Of a stretch of DNA of 64,000 nt, positions 53,382-62,897 are shown piece after piece. A program made the translations under genes and the position numbers. Numbering within the stretch: the stretch's first letter is position 1; every line of letters starts with the position of its first letter. The notes beneath the pieces are model-generated. The model saw nothing but the letters and a program-made list of their open reading frames with translations, was not told where the DNA came from and did no database searches. Source of the DNA: Rhodospirillales bacterium (lineage in GTDB: Bacteria; Pseudomonadota; Alphaproteobacteria; Kiloniellales; JACOMY01); contig JACOMY010000001.1 in the NCBI GenBank assembly GCA_014324045.1, positions 62,001 to 126,000 of the forward strand, written 5' to 3'.

Positions 53382-54959
53382 CTAACCGATGCCGTCCGGT
53401 AAGGCGTTCTTGCGTTCGGCAATGAAGGCCTGCAGCGCTTCGTCGATGGCGGGGTCGAGCGCCGGCGCTTCGTAGTCCTTTAGCAGCTGCTTCCACAGCC
53501 TGTTGGCACGCTGCTCGGCGGACTGCTCGCCCTCGATCTGCCACTGCTCGAACGAATTGTTGTCGGCGATGGTTGAGCGGTAGAAGGCGGTCTCAAAGTT
53601 GGTTTGGGTGTGGGCGCAGCCCAGGAAGTGCTTGCCTGGGCCGACCTCCCGGATTGCATCCAGGGCTTGGCCGTTCTCGGAGAGATCGACGCCGCGGGCC
53701 ATGGTCTGCATCATGCCCAATTGATCTGCGTCCATGACGATCTTCTCGTAGGAAGACACAAGCCCGCCCTCCAGCCAGCCGGCTGAGTGCAAGACGAAGT
53801 TGACCCCGCCCATAAGGCTTGGAATTAGGGTCTGGGCCGATTCGTAAGCTGCTTGCGCATCGGCTACCTTGGAGCCGCAAAGCGCTCCGCCGGAGCGAAA
53901 GGGAACGCCCAAACGGCGCACCAGAGCGGCCATGCCGTAGAGCACCTGCGCGGGCTCCGGCGTACCGAAAGTCGGCGCGCCGGACTGCATCGACATGGAG
54001 GCTGCGAAGGAGCCGAAGACGACGGGGGCGCCGGGCCGCACCAGTTGGGTGAAGGCGACGCCGGCCAGGCCCTCGGCCAGGGTCTGGGCGAGTGTGCCTG
54101 CCACTGTGCTGGGTGACATGGCACCGGCCAGGATGAAGGGGCTGACGATCGTTGCCTGGTTGGCGCGGGCATAGACCTTAAGAGCGCCCAGCATGGTCTC
54201 GTCATAGACCATGGGGGAATTGACGTTGATCAGCTGGATCATCACGCAGTTCCGGTCGACGAAGGCTTCGCCGAAGACCAGACGCGCCATGGCGATGCTG
54301 TCTTCGGCCCGCTCCGGCGCCGTGACCGAGCCCATGAAGGGCAGGTCGGAATAGCGAATGTGGCTATAGACCATGTCCAGGTGACGCTTGTTCACTGGGA
54401 CGTCCACCGGCTCGCAGACGGTACCGCCGGAGTGGTGCAGGTTCGGTAGCAGGTAAATGAGCTTGACCAGGTTACGGAAGTCTTCGATCGTGGCGTAGCG
54501 TCGGCCTTCGTCCAGAGTGCGCACGAAGGGAGGGCCGTAGACCGGTGCGAAAATCGTGTTTTGGCCGCCGATTACAATACTGTGCGCCGGATTCCGGGCG
54601 TATTGAGTGAAGCTGGCGGGAGCGCTCCTCTGGATGATGGAGCGGCAGAGGCCCGGGGGGAAGCGCACGCGTTCGCCGTCGATCTCGGCGCCGGCCTCCT
54701 TCCAGATGGCGATTGCCTCCGCATCGTCGCGAAATTCGATGCCGACTTCTTGCAGGATCGTGTCTGCATTGGTCTCGATGATCTCCAGCGCCTCGCTGGT
54801 CAGGATCTCGAAACAGGGAATGTTGCGCGTGATATAGGGCGCCTTGACCGCATGATGGCCGCTGCGGGCGGCCCGACGCGCGTCTGCGCCGCCACGACCG
54901 CGCCGTCCCCGCCGCGCGCCTGCTCCCTCTTCCCGATGCCTTTCGACTGCTTCGCTCAT
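53382..54959 (-). CDS. MttB-like (trimethylamine methyltransferase family) protein, no internal amber codon
   Basis: 'YGPPFVRTLDEGRRYATIEDFRNLVKLIYLLPNLHHSGGTVCEPVDVPVNKRHLDM'; paralog of 60949-62481. Confidence 0.9.
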   Translation of the reverse strand: MSEAVERHREEGAGARRGRRGRGGADARRAARSGHHAVKAPYITRNIPCFEILTSEALEIIETNADTILQEVGIEFRDDAEAIAIWKEAGAEIDGERVRFPPGLCRSIIQRSAPASFTQYARNPAHSIVIGGQNTIFAPVYGPPFVRTLDEGRRYATIEDFRNLVKLIYLLPNLHHSGGTVCEPVDVPVNKRHLDMVYSHIRYSDLPFMGSVTAPERAEDSIAMARLVFGEAFVDRNCVMIQLINVNSPMVYDETMLGALKVYARANQATIVSPFILAGAMSPSTVAGTLAQTLAEGLAGVAFTQLVRPGAPVVFGSFAASMSMQSGAPTFGTPEPAQVLYGMAALVRRLGVPFRSGGALCGSKVADAQAAYESAQTLIPSLMGGVNFVLHSAGWLEGGLVSSYEKIVMDADQLGMMQTMARGVDLSENGQALDAIREVGPGKHFLGCAHTQTNFETAFYRSTIADNNSFEQWQIEGEQSAEQRANRLWKQLLKDYEAPALDPAIDEALQAFIAERKNALPDGIG

Positions 54960-55271
54960 GACGGGTGCTCCAAAGCATGCCTGCCTAATAACTGGGTGCG
55001 ATCCTCCGGATGAGACTAGGCCGCATTGAAGCGATAAGATGGCCTGCCGGAGGTGCGCTCTGTCGTCTCGGCGACCGCAGGCTTTCTGTTCGCGGCTTCC
55101 TCGTCCGTTTACGTTTTGGCGCAAGCTCGCTTGTAGGGTGACTGACGACGCTTCATCTTAATCGTATGTGCGTTGCGGTTTGAAGATACAAATGGAGGAC
55201 CCGTGCGTTTGCAAGAGCGGGGGAGCGAGGTAAGCAGGAAGCAGGGCCGTGCGTGCGGAAGCGAAGAGAGG

Positions 55272-55868
55272 ATGAGCGACACCTTTCGGCGCTTCGTCGC
55301 GGAGATCGGCCCCAGGGACACGACCTTAGGGGAACTGGTCAAGGCACTGGGGGACCGCTCCTTGTTGGTCGCAATCGTGTTGTTCTCGCTGCCGAACTGC
55401 ATTCCGGCGCCGCCGGGAATCGGTTCGGTTTTTGCTGTGCCGGTTCTGGTGGTGACTTGGCAGCTACTGCGCGACTATCCGGCTTTGCGCCTCCCCGGGG
55501 GCTTGGCGCAGCGTCGAATCTCGGCCAGGGTGCTAGGTTGGCTCGCCAGCAAGGGCCTTGGGCCGCTGATTTGGATAGAGCGACGCTGTTCGCCGCGCAT
55601 GCCGTGGTTGGTGAGCCGTCTGGCGCATCGCTGGATAGGGGGCGCAATCCTGGTATTGGCGACCGTGGTGGCCTTTCCCGGCCCCATGACAAATTTCCTC
55701 CCAGCACTTGCTATTCTCTCGATTGCTGTGGGGTTGCTTGAGCGCGACGGCCTGATTGTGCTGGGCGGACTGCTGTTCGGGATCGTCGCGATCGTCGTGT
55801 CGCTCAGCGCCTCAGCGGCGCTTTTCGGCGCTGCATATTTGGCGGTAGAGCACTTTTTGCTCCGCTGA
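55272..55868 (+). CDS. Exopolysaccharide synthesis ExoD-family membrane protein
   Basis: 'TTLGELVKALGDRSLLVAIVLFSLPNCIPAPPGIGSVFAVPVLVVTWQLL'. Confidence 0.9.
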   Translation: MSDTFRRFVAEIGPRDTTLGELVKALGDRSLLVAIVLFSLPNCIPAPPGIGSVFAVPVLVVTWQLLRDYPALRLPGGLAQRRISARVLGWLASKGLGPLIWIERRCSPRMPWLVSRLAHRWIGGAILVLATVVAFPGPMTNFLPALAILSIAVGLLERDGLIVLGGLLFGIVAIVVSLSASAALFGAAYLAVEHFLLR

Positions 55869-56492
55869 TTACACACGCCGGAGCACGCAGACGATGCACT
55901 TCATCCCAATCTTGGGTAGATGGTCGCCGTATTCCCGAAAGGCTTCTTCAGCGAGACCTTGGCTTTGCAGGCCCGCGATCTCGGTCTCGTAGCTGGGGTC
56001 CTTCAAGGCGTTATCGTTCAAGGAGAAGACGAAGCAGCCGCCTGCGGTTAGAAGGTCCATGACCTTGCCGATCATCTCCGCCGTTGCATGGCCAGGACTG
56101 AACACGCCGACAGCTGCGGCGGCGCCGTAGACGCCGGGTTCGGCCGGCAAGGGATTGTCGAGGTTGCCGAGCTTGAGGCTGCGATAGAGGCCTTGCTTGC
56201 CCTGTGCATAGGTCAGCATCTCTTGTGAGAAGTCGGTACCGTCGAGCGTTGCGAATCCAGCCGCCTTTAGAGCTTCGCCCGAGAGACCCGTGCCGCAGCC
56301 AAGGTCGAGCACGGCAACCGACTTGTCGGTCTGGCAGGCTGCTAGGGCTGCGGCGCAGCGGTACGGTGTGGCATAGCCGTTGTCCTTGATCTCCTGCTCA
56401 TAGCTCGCCGCCCAGTCTTTGTAGAAAGACTTGGTGTGGGCGCCGCCTTTCAACGTGTAGGCTTTCTTTAAGAACTTCTGTGCCTCTGTCAT
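55869..56492 (-). CDS. Class I SAM-dependent methyltransferase
   Basis: 'VAVLDLGCGTGLSGEALKAAGFATLDGTDFSQEML'. Confidence 0.9.
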   Translation of the reverse strand: MTEAQKFLKKAYTLKGGAHTKSFYKDWAASYEQEIKDNGYATPYRCAAALAACQTDKSVAVLDLGCGTGLSGEALKAAGFATLDGTDFSQEMLTYAQGKQGLYRSLKLGNLDNPLPAEPGVYGAAAAVGVFSPGHATAEMIGKVMDLLTAGGCFVFSLNDNALKDPSYETEIAGLQSQGLAEEAFREYGDHLPKIGMKCIVCVLRRV

Positions 56493-56848
56493 CGCCTTGC
56501 CGTTCCTCTAGAGGGAGCTCCGTGCCCCTCTCCTTAAAATGGTGCCTATCGCAATGAACTGGTCCTTTCCGGACTTGCAGGCCGGGCAGCGCCCACGCCG
56601 CGGCAGCTCACGGAGGGGCTGCCGGGCACGATGTCACCACGTTCGGTAGCCTCCGACGGGTCGTAGACCTATTGTCAAGCCATGCAGACCTAGGTTCTCA
56701 CGTCACTCACTCCGCGTGCCACCGCTAGATGTGCACAAACGCACCGGCAAGTCAGTCCTCTTATGGGCGGACAGCCAGATCTCCGACTAGATTGAGACGA
56801 TAGCCTGCTTTGGTGGCCAAGTACAACCCCTGCTGCCGGCCCGCTCGA

Positions 56849-57135
56849 TCAGCGCGCTATGGAGACGGTGACGCGCTTGCTGGCGAGTGCCTGCTCGAAG
56901 GAGTTATTCGTAGGCGCCTTCTCAGCCTGTGGCGCGGCGGGCAGCTGGTATTGCCGCCCTTGAGAGACCCTTGACTCCGCCTGCAGCATGAGTGGCGGGG
57001 GGCCGAAGGTGCGGCTGGCGCCTGTGGCGCCGCCGAGGCTGGGAAATCTGGTGCCAATCTGCAGGTTGTTGTTTAGCTTGGCGCTGCCGGTCTTCTGACC
57101 CGATTGGAAGAGGGGACCATAACCTAAGTCACGCA
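56849..57135 (-). pseudogene. C-terminal fragment of unknown protein next to repeat copy C
   Basis: Open frame 'AEQLRDLGYGPLFQSGQKTGSAKLNNNLQIGTRFPSLGGATGASRTFGPPPLMLQAESRVSQGRQYQLPAAPQAEKAPTNNSFEQALASKRVTVSIAR*' with no start. Confidence 0.45.
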
Positions 57136-57189
57136 GCTGCTCGGCCTACTTCGCTGTCCCTGCGAGAATGTAGCACGCCAAGAGTCTCA

Positions 57190-57602
57190 AGAATCTTTTG
57201 AAATCGGGCCGATTTGGGCCGGAAAATCGGCCTGGAAAATCTAGGTTGTCGGAGGAGCCTCTGTCTGGGCCTAGTCGCGCGTGCAAAAGAAGCGGCTGGC
57301 CTCACCGCTCCATTCGCGCGGCAGGGATTCTAGGGCGTCGAGCGAAAATGCCTCGCCCTCGACGATCGCCCACTTCTTGGCGATCGTTAGCCAGTTCGCC
57401 CGGGAGCCGCCCAAGGTCAGGGAGTCACTGATCAGCGACACACCCTGCAACGGCCCTGAAACCGCCTAATTTCAAAAGACTGTCACCCCCGGTTCAAACC
57501 CCGGCGCTGATCCTCCCCTAACCCCTTTTCTAGCACCCTCGGACCGCATAGGTCCAGATAGGACCGCATAGGACCACTTCAAAAGACTTCTGTCACCCTA
57601 CA
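57190..57602 (-). repeat. Dispersed repeat copy C (core 57280-57403, terminus 57578-57602, decayed inverted terminus ~57190)
   Basis: Same order of core and terminus as copy A; left end aagaatcttttgaaatcgggccg is an inverted match to the right terminus. Confidence 0.85.
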
Positions 57603-57873
57603 CCAAGACGGTTGCGGGGCCCGGCAGCCGCTGACGGGAGGAGAGACCGAACGTCTGGGCGCGGCGGTCAAGATTGGGCGCAAACGCAGCCGCCTGGTCA
57701 AGGAACTGCGTGCCGATCCCCCTTTGGGTCCTTTCCTCTCGATCCAGTCGAAGGAGAACGGCTTCGATGCTGCGGGGCTCATGGCTTCGGGAGAGCGGCT
57801 TGTCGCTGGTCCACGCGGCCCGGTGTTGCGCGGCCGGGTGGGGGCTGGAACCGAATTCAGCCCGAAACAATGA
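57603..57873 (+). pseudogene. 3' remnant of a DUF3616-like gene
   Basis: Open frame from the repeat edge: '...RLVKELRADPPLGPFLSIQSKENGFDAAGLMASGERLVAGPRGPVLRG...' resembles the DUF3616 'kdNGFDiEGLav.gdrv.lGLRGPVLRGwa' motif. Confidence 0.5.
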
Positions 57874-57883
57874 CGCTTTAAGC

Positions 57884-58456
57884 TTACTCCACGACCTCGC
57901 CGTCGAGAATGCCCCACAGCGCCTCGCGCCGGACCCAGCCGCGGTAGCGTTGACCCTGCGGTCCTTGGGCGACGATCTCGCACCAAGGGCCTGGACAGTT
58001 CTCCAGGCGCGCCAGGAAGCCGGGTTCCAGGTAGGCCAGGATGCCGGCATGCTTCGTCGCATCGTCGAAAAGGGCTTGTATGTTGCCTGTGACCACCACG
58101 TTCCGGCGTCCGCTTAGCATCGATCCGTGCACCCAACCGACGGTTCCGTCGCGGTCGCGCACGCGCCGCCATGTCTCGAACTCGTCGATGATCTGCACCG
58201 GCAGGCCCATGCGCCGATAAACCCAGTCGATAGGGTAGCGCACGCCCGGACCGGTGCGGAGGTTTACCTCGGCGGCCTGGAAGGTGACAAAACGCGGCAG
58301 AGGGAGGCCCGAAGGCCCGCGGCGCGGTGTCTCCGCTGCAGAGGCATTGGCCTGGGAGCCGCTTTCCTGAGCGCTGAGTGCACCGGCTTCGAGAGTCGAT
58401 ACCATGGCCAGGCAGCACAGCAGGAACAGACAGGTCATAGGACGTTGCATAAGCAA
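57884..58456 (-). CDS. Secreted SH3-domain protein
   Basis: Signal peptide; 'VNLRTGPGVRYPIDWVYRRMGLPVQIIDEFETWRRVRDRDGTVGWVHGSMLSGRR'. Confidence 0.88.
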   Translation of the reverse strand: MLMQRPMTCLFLLCCLAMVSTLEAGALSAQESGSQANASAAETPRRGPSGLPLPRFVTFQAAEVNLRTGPGVRYPIDWVYRRMGLPVQIIDEFETWRRVRDRDGTVGWVHGSMLSGRRNVVVTGNIQALFDDATKHAGILAYLEPGFLARLENCPGPWCEIVAQGPQGQRYRGWVRREALWGILDGEVVE

Positions 58457-58729
58457 GGCGATGGTGCATCGCCGTTGGGCGCGTCAAGCCCTAATCGCCA
58501 ATTTGAGACTGCGCGGTGTGGACCGGCAACACTCTGCTGAAGAGGCGTTCAAGCCTTTAACAAACAGACCCGAAGTGCGCGGCACCTCGCCATGTCGCTG
58601 CTTTCGTCTTGCAAGTGGAAGCCTCTGCTAGATACCTCTTCTAGACAGGGGGCCCTGCCGGGGGTTGCTATGGCGCGGGTCTTCCGATAAATCGGCCTTT
58701 AAGCAAAATACCAGCGGACAGAAACGCCT

Positions 58730-59719
58730 ATGCCCAGCAGGACCAAGCCGCGCGTCGTCGTCACCCGTCGCCTTCCTGATGTCGTCGAGACTCGGATGAT
58801 GGAGCTGTTCAACTGCAAGCTTAACCTCGACGACATGCCGATGACGCAGCAGCAGTTAGCGCAGGCGACGAAAGAGGCCGATGTCCTGGTCCCTACCGTG
58901 ACCGATCGCATCGATGCGGGCGTCCTGTCGCAGGCCGGGCCGCAGCTGCGCTTGGTGGCCTCTTTCGGCACCGGCGTCGATCACATAGATCTCAAGACCG
59001 CGCGTCAGCGCGGTGTTACCGTTACCAACACGCCCGGCGTGCTGACCGAGGATACCGCCGACATGACCATGGCACTACTGCTGTCGGTGCCGCGGCGTCT
59101 GGCCGAGGGCGAGCGTGTGGTGCGCTCGGGCCGGTGGAGCGGCTGGTCGCCGACCTCCATGCTGGGCCACCGCATCTGGGGCAAACGCTTGGGCATCATC
59201 GGCATGGGCCGGATCGGACAGGCCGTCGCACGCCGCGCCCGCGGCTTCGGCCTTTCGGTGCACTATCACAACCGTCGCCGGGTCCACGAAGACATTGAGC
59301 AGGAGTTAGAGGCCACCTATTGGGAGAGCCTCGACCAGATGTTGAGCCGCATGGACTTTATCTCGGTCAACTGCCCGCATACGCCGGCGACCTATCACCT
59401 ACTCTCGGCGCGTCGGCTAAAGCTGATGCAGCCCCACGCGGTGGTGGTCAACACCAGCCGCGGTGAGGTGATCGACGAGAACGCCTTGACCCGAATGTTG
59501 TCGGCCGGAGATCTGGCCGGCGCCGGCCTAGACGTCTTCGAGCACGAGCCGGCTGTCAATCCCAAGCTGCTGCGCCTCGAGAACGTGGTGCTGCTGCCGC
59601 ACCTGGGCTCTGCCACCTTGGAGGGGCGCCTGGACATGGGTGAGAAGGTCATCGTCAACATCAAGACCTTCGCCGACGGCCACACGCCGCCGGATCGCGT
59701 CGTCGAAGCGCTGCTCTAG
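58730..59719 (+). CDS. D-2-hydroxyacid dehydrogenase (glyoxylate/hydroxypyruvate reductase type)
   Basis: 'LGIIGMGRIGQAVARRARGFGLSVHYHNRR', 'VNTSRGEVIDENAL'. Confidence 0.93.
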   Translation: MPSRTKPRVVVTRRLPDVVETRMMELFNCKLNLDDMPMTQQQLAQATKEADVLVPTVTDRIDAGVLSQAGPQLRLVASFGTGVDHIDLKTARQRGVTVTNTPGVLTEDTADMTMALLLSVPRRLAEGERVVRSGRWSGWSPTSMLGHRIWGKRLGIIGMGRIGQAVARRARGFGLSVHYHNRRRVHEDIEQELEATYWESLDQMLSRMDFISVNCPHTPATYHLLSARRLKLMQPHAVVVNTSRGEVIDENALTRMLSAGDLAGAGLDVFEHEPAVNPKLLRLENVVLLPHLGSATLEGRLDMGEKVIVNIKTFADGHTPPDRVVEALL

Positions 59720-59727
59720 CCGGTCCC

Positions 59728-60900
59728 ATGCTCTCGCGGATGGCCTCGGTAGAAGATCTGCGGGCGCGTGCGCGGCGGCGCTTACCGCACTTCGCCTTCG
59801 ATTTTTTCGATGGCGGCGCTGAGACCGAGAGCAATCTGCGCCGCAACCGGGCGGCTTTCGAGGCCGTGACCTTGCAGCCGCGCGCACTGGTCGATGTCTC
59901 CAAGATCGATACCTCGGTTTGCCTTTTCGGGCAGGATTATGCCTTGCCCTTCGGCGTAGCGCCGATGGGCTTCCTCAATTTGGCCTGGCCCGGCACCGAC
60001 CTGGCCTTGGCGCGGCTGGCTGCCGAGAAGCGTATGCCGATCGGCGCCAGCACCGCGGCCTCGACCAGTCTGGAGGCGATTGCCGAGGCGGCCGAGGGCC
60101 ATGCCTGGTTCCAGCTCTACGTCTCGACCGACAAAGACTGGGTGTCGAGCCTCCTCGATCGCGCCTGGGCTGCCGGCTTCCGGGTGCTGCTCTTGACAGT
60201 CGATAGCGCCAAACCCGGCAAGCGTGACCGGGATATTCGGAACGGGCTGCAGATTCCCTTCCGCCCGACCTTGGGGCACATGCTGGATCTGGCGCGCCAT
60301 CCGCGCTGGTCTTTGGCTACCCTCAAGGCCGGATTGCCGCGCTTCGCCAATGCAGTGGGGCCCAACTCGCCCTTCTCCTCGGCCATCCCGCTGACCGAAT
60401 TGCAGCGGCGGATGATCTCGGACAGCTTCGATTGGGAGGATCTCAAGCGCTTGCGGTCCCGCTGGAAGGGCAGCCTGGTGCTAAAGGGCCTGCTCAATCC
60501 TGACGACTCGCGCCTAGCCGTTGCGGCTGGCTGTGACGGAATCATGGTCTCCAATCACGGTGGCCGCCAAATCGACTACGGCCCCACTTCCTTGGAGGTC
60601 TTGCCGGCGATCCGCGATACCGTGAAAGGCCGCGCGGAACTGCTGATCGACAGCGGCATCCGGCGCGGGGCCGACCTGATCCGGGCCAAGGCCTATGGTG
60701 CTTCCATGGCGCTGCTGGGCCGGCCCTTCGCCTACGGTGCTGGTGCCGGTGGGGCCGACGGCTGCCGCCAGGCCGCCGAGACCGTCGAGACCGAACTGAC
60801 CCGGGCTTTGGGGCAGTTGGGCGTCGTCGATTTCAACAGGGTAGACGAAAGCCTAGTGCTGCGCGGGTCCGACAGCTGGGCGCCGTGGAGCAATCGCTGA
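59728..60900 (+). CDS. FMN-dependent alpha-hydroxy-acid oxidase (LldD-like)
   Basis: 'FDFFDGGAETESNLRRNRAAFEAVTLQPRALVDVS', active-site 'VSNHGGRQIDYGPTSLEVLPAI'. Confidence 0.93.
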   Translation: MLSRMASVEDLRARARRRLPHFAFDFFDGGAETESNLRRNRAAFEAVTLQPRALVDVSKIDTSVCLFGQDYALPFGVAPMGFLNLAWPGTDLALARLAAEKRMPIGASTAASTSLEAIAEAAEGHAWFQLYVSTDKDWVSSLLDRAWAAGFRVLLLTVDSAKPGKRDRDIRNGLQIPFRPTLGHMLDLARHPRWSLATLKAGLPRFANAVGPNSPFSSAIPLTELQRRMISDSFDWEDLKRLRSRWKGSLVLKGLLNPDDSRLAVAAGCDGIMVSNHGGRQIDYGPTSLEVLPAIRDTVKGRAELLIDSGIRRGADLIRAKAYGASMALLGRPFAYGAGAGGADGCRQAAETVETELTRALGQLGVVDFNRVDESLVLRGSDSWAPWSNR

Positions 60901-60948
60901 GGCGTGGGCTTGTGCAGTCCGGTCGGCCAATGCCCTAGTATCAAATGT

Positions 60949-62481
60949 CTAGTACCAAGCGTCGGGTAGCTGTTCCTTGCGCTTGGCGACAAAGGCGGCC
61001 AGTTCTTCGCGTGTGGCTGGGTCGAGCGTCGGGGGCTTGTAGGCCGCCAGCAACTCGTTCCAGCGCTCGTAAGCGTGGCGATAGCTGTCCTTGGCGCCGC
61101 GTTCCTCCCAGCTCTCGACGTTCTCGCTGTCGGAGAGGGTGGCGTCGTAGTAGGCGGTCCGATAGTTCGCCATGGTGTGGGCTGAGCCTAGGAAATGGCC
61201 GGCGGGCTCAACGTCGTCATAGGCGCTGCGGCCGAGTGCATTGTCGTCCAACGCCAGGCCCTGAAGCAGTATTCGATAGGCGCCCAGGCGGTCGGCATCC
61301 AATACCAGCTTCTCGTAGCCGGTGCAGAGCCTGCCTTCCAGCCAGCCGGCGGCATGCAGTACGAAATGCGCACCGCCCAAGGCGGTGGAGAGCATAGAGT
61401 CCGCGCGCTCGGCGGCAGCTTGCGCATCCGGGATCTTGGAGGCGGTCAGCGAGCCGCCGCAGCGTAGCGGTACGCCTAAGCGACGTGCCAGCTGGCCGAT
61501 CACCAGGTTGGACAGTACTGGCTCCGGCATGCCGAAGGTGGGAGCGCCCGACTTCAGGCTCATGGAGGAGAGGAAGTTGCCCAGAATAAAGGGGGAGCCA
61601 GGACGCACCAACTGCGAGAAGGCGCAGCACATCATGGCTTCGGCGAGGGCTTGCGCCAGGGAGGCCGCCGTGGTCACCGGCCCCATGGCGCCGCCCAGGA
61701 TGAAGGGGGCGACGATCATGCCCTGTCCGGCGGCGGAATAGGTGCGTATCGCTTCGGTCACTACCTTGTCGATCAGCAGTGGCGAGTTGGTATTGACGTT
61801 GCCCAAAATGGTACAGTTCTGCGCGAAGACCTCCTCCCCATGCAGGATGCGGGCCATGGCGACCGAGTCCTCGGCCCGGTTCTTCTCGGTGATGGCGCCT
61901 AGGTGTGGCTTGTCCGAGCAGGTCATGTGCAGGAACAGCATGTCGAGGTGGCGCTTGGAGACCGGCACGTCGCAGGGCTCGCAGATCACAAAGCCGCCAT
62001 GGTGGATCGCCGGCAGCATGTAGGTCAGCTTCACCAGCCGCTCGAAGTCGGCGATGGAACCGTAGCGCCGCCCGCCCTCCAGATCGCGCACGAAGGGGGG
62101 GCCGTAGACCGCAGCGAAGACCTGCGCGTCGCCGCCGATCTCGACCGAACGGGAAGGGTTGCGGGCGATCTGGGTGAATCGCGCGGGTGCCGTCTGGCAG
62201 AGCGCGCGGATCATGCCCTTGGGCGCACACACCCGTGTGTCCCGTACGTCGGCGCCGGCCTTGCGCCAGATCTCCAGCGCCCCCGGGTCCCCGCGGAACT
62301 CAAGGCCGATCTCCTGGATCAGCCAGTCGGCTTGCTTTTCCAGCTTGACCAGTCCCTCCTCGTCCAGCAACGCGTAGAAGGGGATCTGGCGTGTGACGTA
62401 GGCTGGCGCTGCCGGGATCTCGCGCTTGGCCTCGCGCCCGCGGCTGCGCCTGCTCCGTCCTGCTTTCTCTGTCTGCTTCAT
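60949..62481 (-). CDS. MttB-like (trimethylamine methyltransferase family) protein, second paralog
   Basis: Colinear with 53382-54959 product: 'YGPPFVRDLEGGRRYGSIADFERLVKLTYMLPAIHHGGFVICEPCDVPVSKRHLDM'. Confidence 0.9.
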   Translation of the reverse strand: MKQTEKAGRSRRSRGREAKREIPAAPAYVTRQIPFYALLDEEGLVKLEKQADWLIQEIGLEFRGDPGALEIWRKAGADVRDTRVCAPKGMIRALCQTAPARFTQIARNPSRSVEIGGDAQVFAAVYGPPFVRDLEGGRRYGSIADFERLVKLTYMLPAIHHGGFVICEPCDVPVSKRHLDMLFLHMTCSDKPHLGAITEKNRAEDSVAMARILHGEEVFAQNCTILGNVNTNSPLLIDKVVTEAIRTYSAAGQGMIVAPFILGGAMGPVTTAASLAQALAEAMMCCAFSQLVRPGSPFILGNFLSSMSLKSGAPTFGMPEPVLSNLVIGQLARRLGVPLRCGGSLTASKIPDAQAAAERADSMLSTALGGAHFVLHAAGWLEGRLCTGYEKLVLDADRLGAYRILLQGLALDDNALGRSAYDDVEPAGHFLGSAHTMANYRTAYYDATLSDSENVESWEERGAKDSYRHAYERWNELLAAYKPPTLDPATREELAAFVAKRKEQLPDAWY

Positions 62482-62575
62482 GGGGGCCTCCTCCGCAACT
62501 GCCACAACATAACCCGGGAGCGGAGGTCTGTGATACTTGGTAAATCTAGGCTAAGAGTAATTTAAACTTATGCAT

Positions 62576-62605
62576 GTTATACTAGAAATCAGATCTGATA
62601 ACCAA
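62576..62605 (-). promoter_or_regulatory. Candidate promoter TTGGTT-N18-TATAAC with 12-bp palindrome ATCAGATCTGAT (62588-62599) in the spacer
   Basis: Read on the minus strand upstream of the second mttB-like gene. Confidence 0.45.
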
Positions 62606-62897
62606 GAGCAGAGTTTAGCGGCTAGAGATTGCAGCGAGGGAGTTGTAGGGCGAGCTTGTCGTATGGAGAGGCAATGGGCGTGAAGAGCTCAAGCCACCGG
62701 GCCCTGCAATCCGTTTATGAGGCCGGATGTTTTAGAGCCTAGCCCGGCCGGGTTGCGCGATGATAACAAAGTGTTTCGATAGGGGTCCGATGGAGCGTCG
62801 GTTGTGCGGTAGCTGGGGGCCGGGTCAGATCGGCAAGTGGCAGGCTTCCGCATTATCAATCGATGTCCAACCGGCAATGTCTAACGGAAAATAAGAT

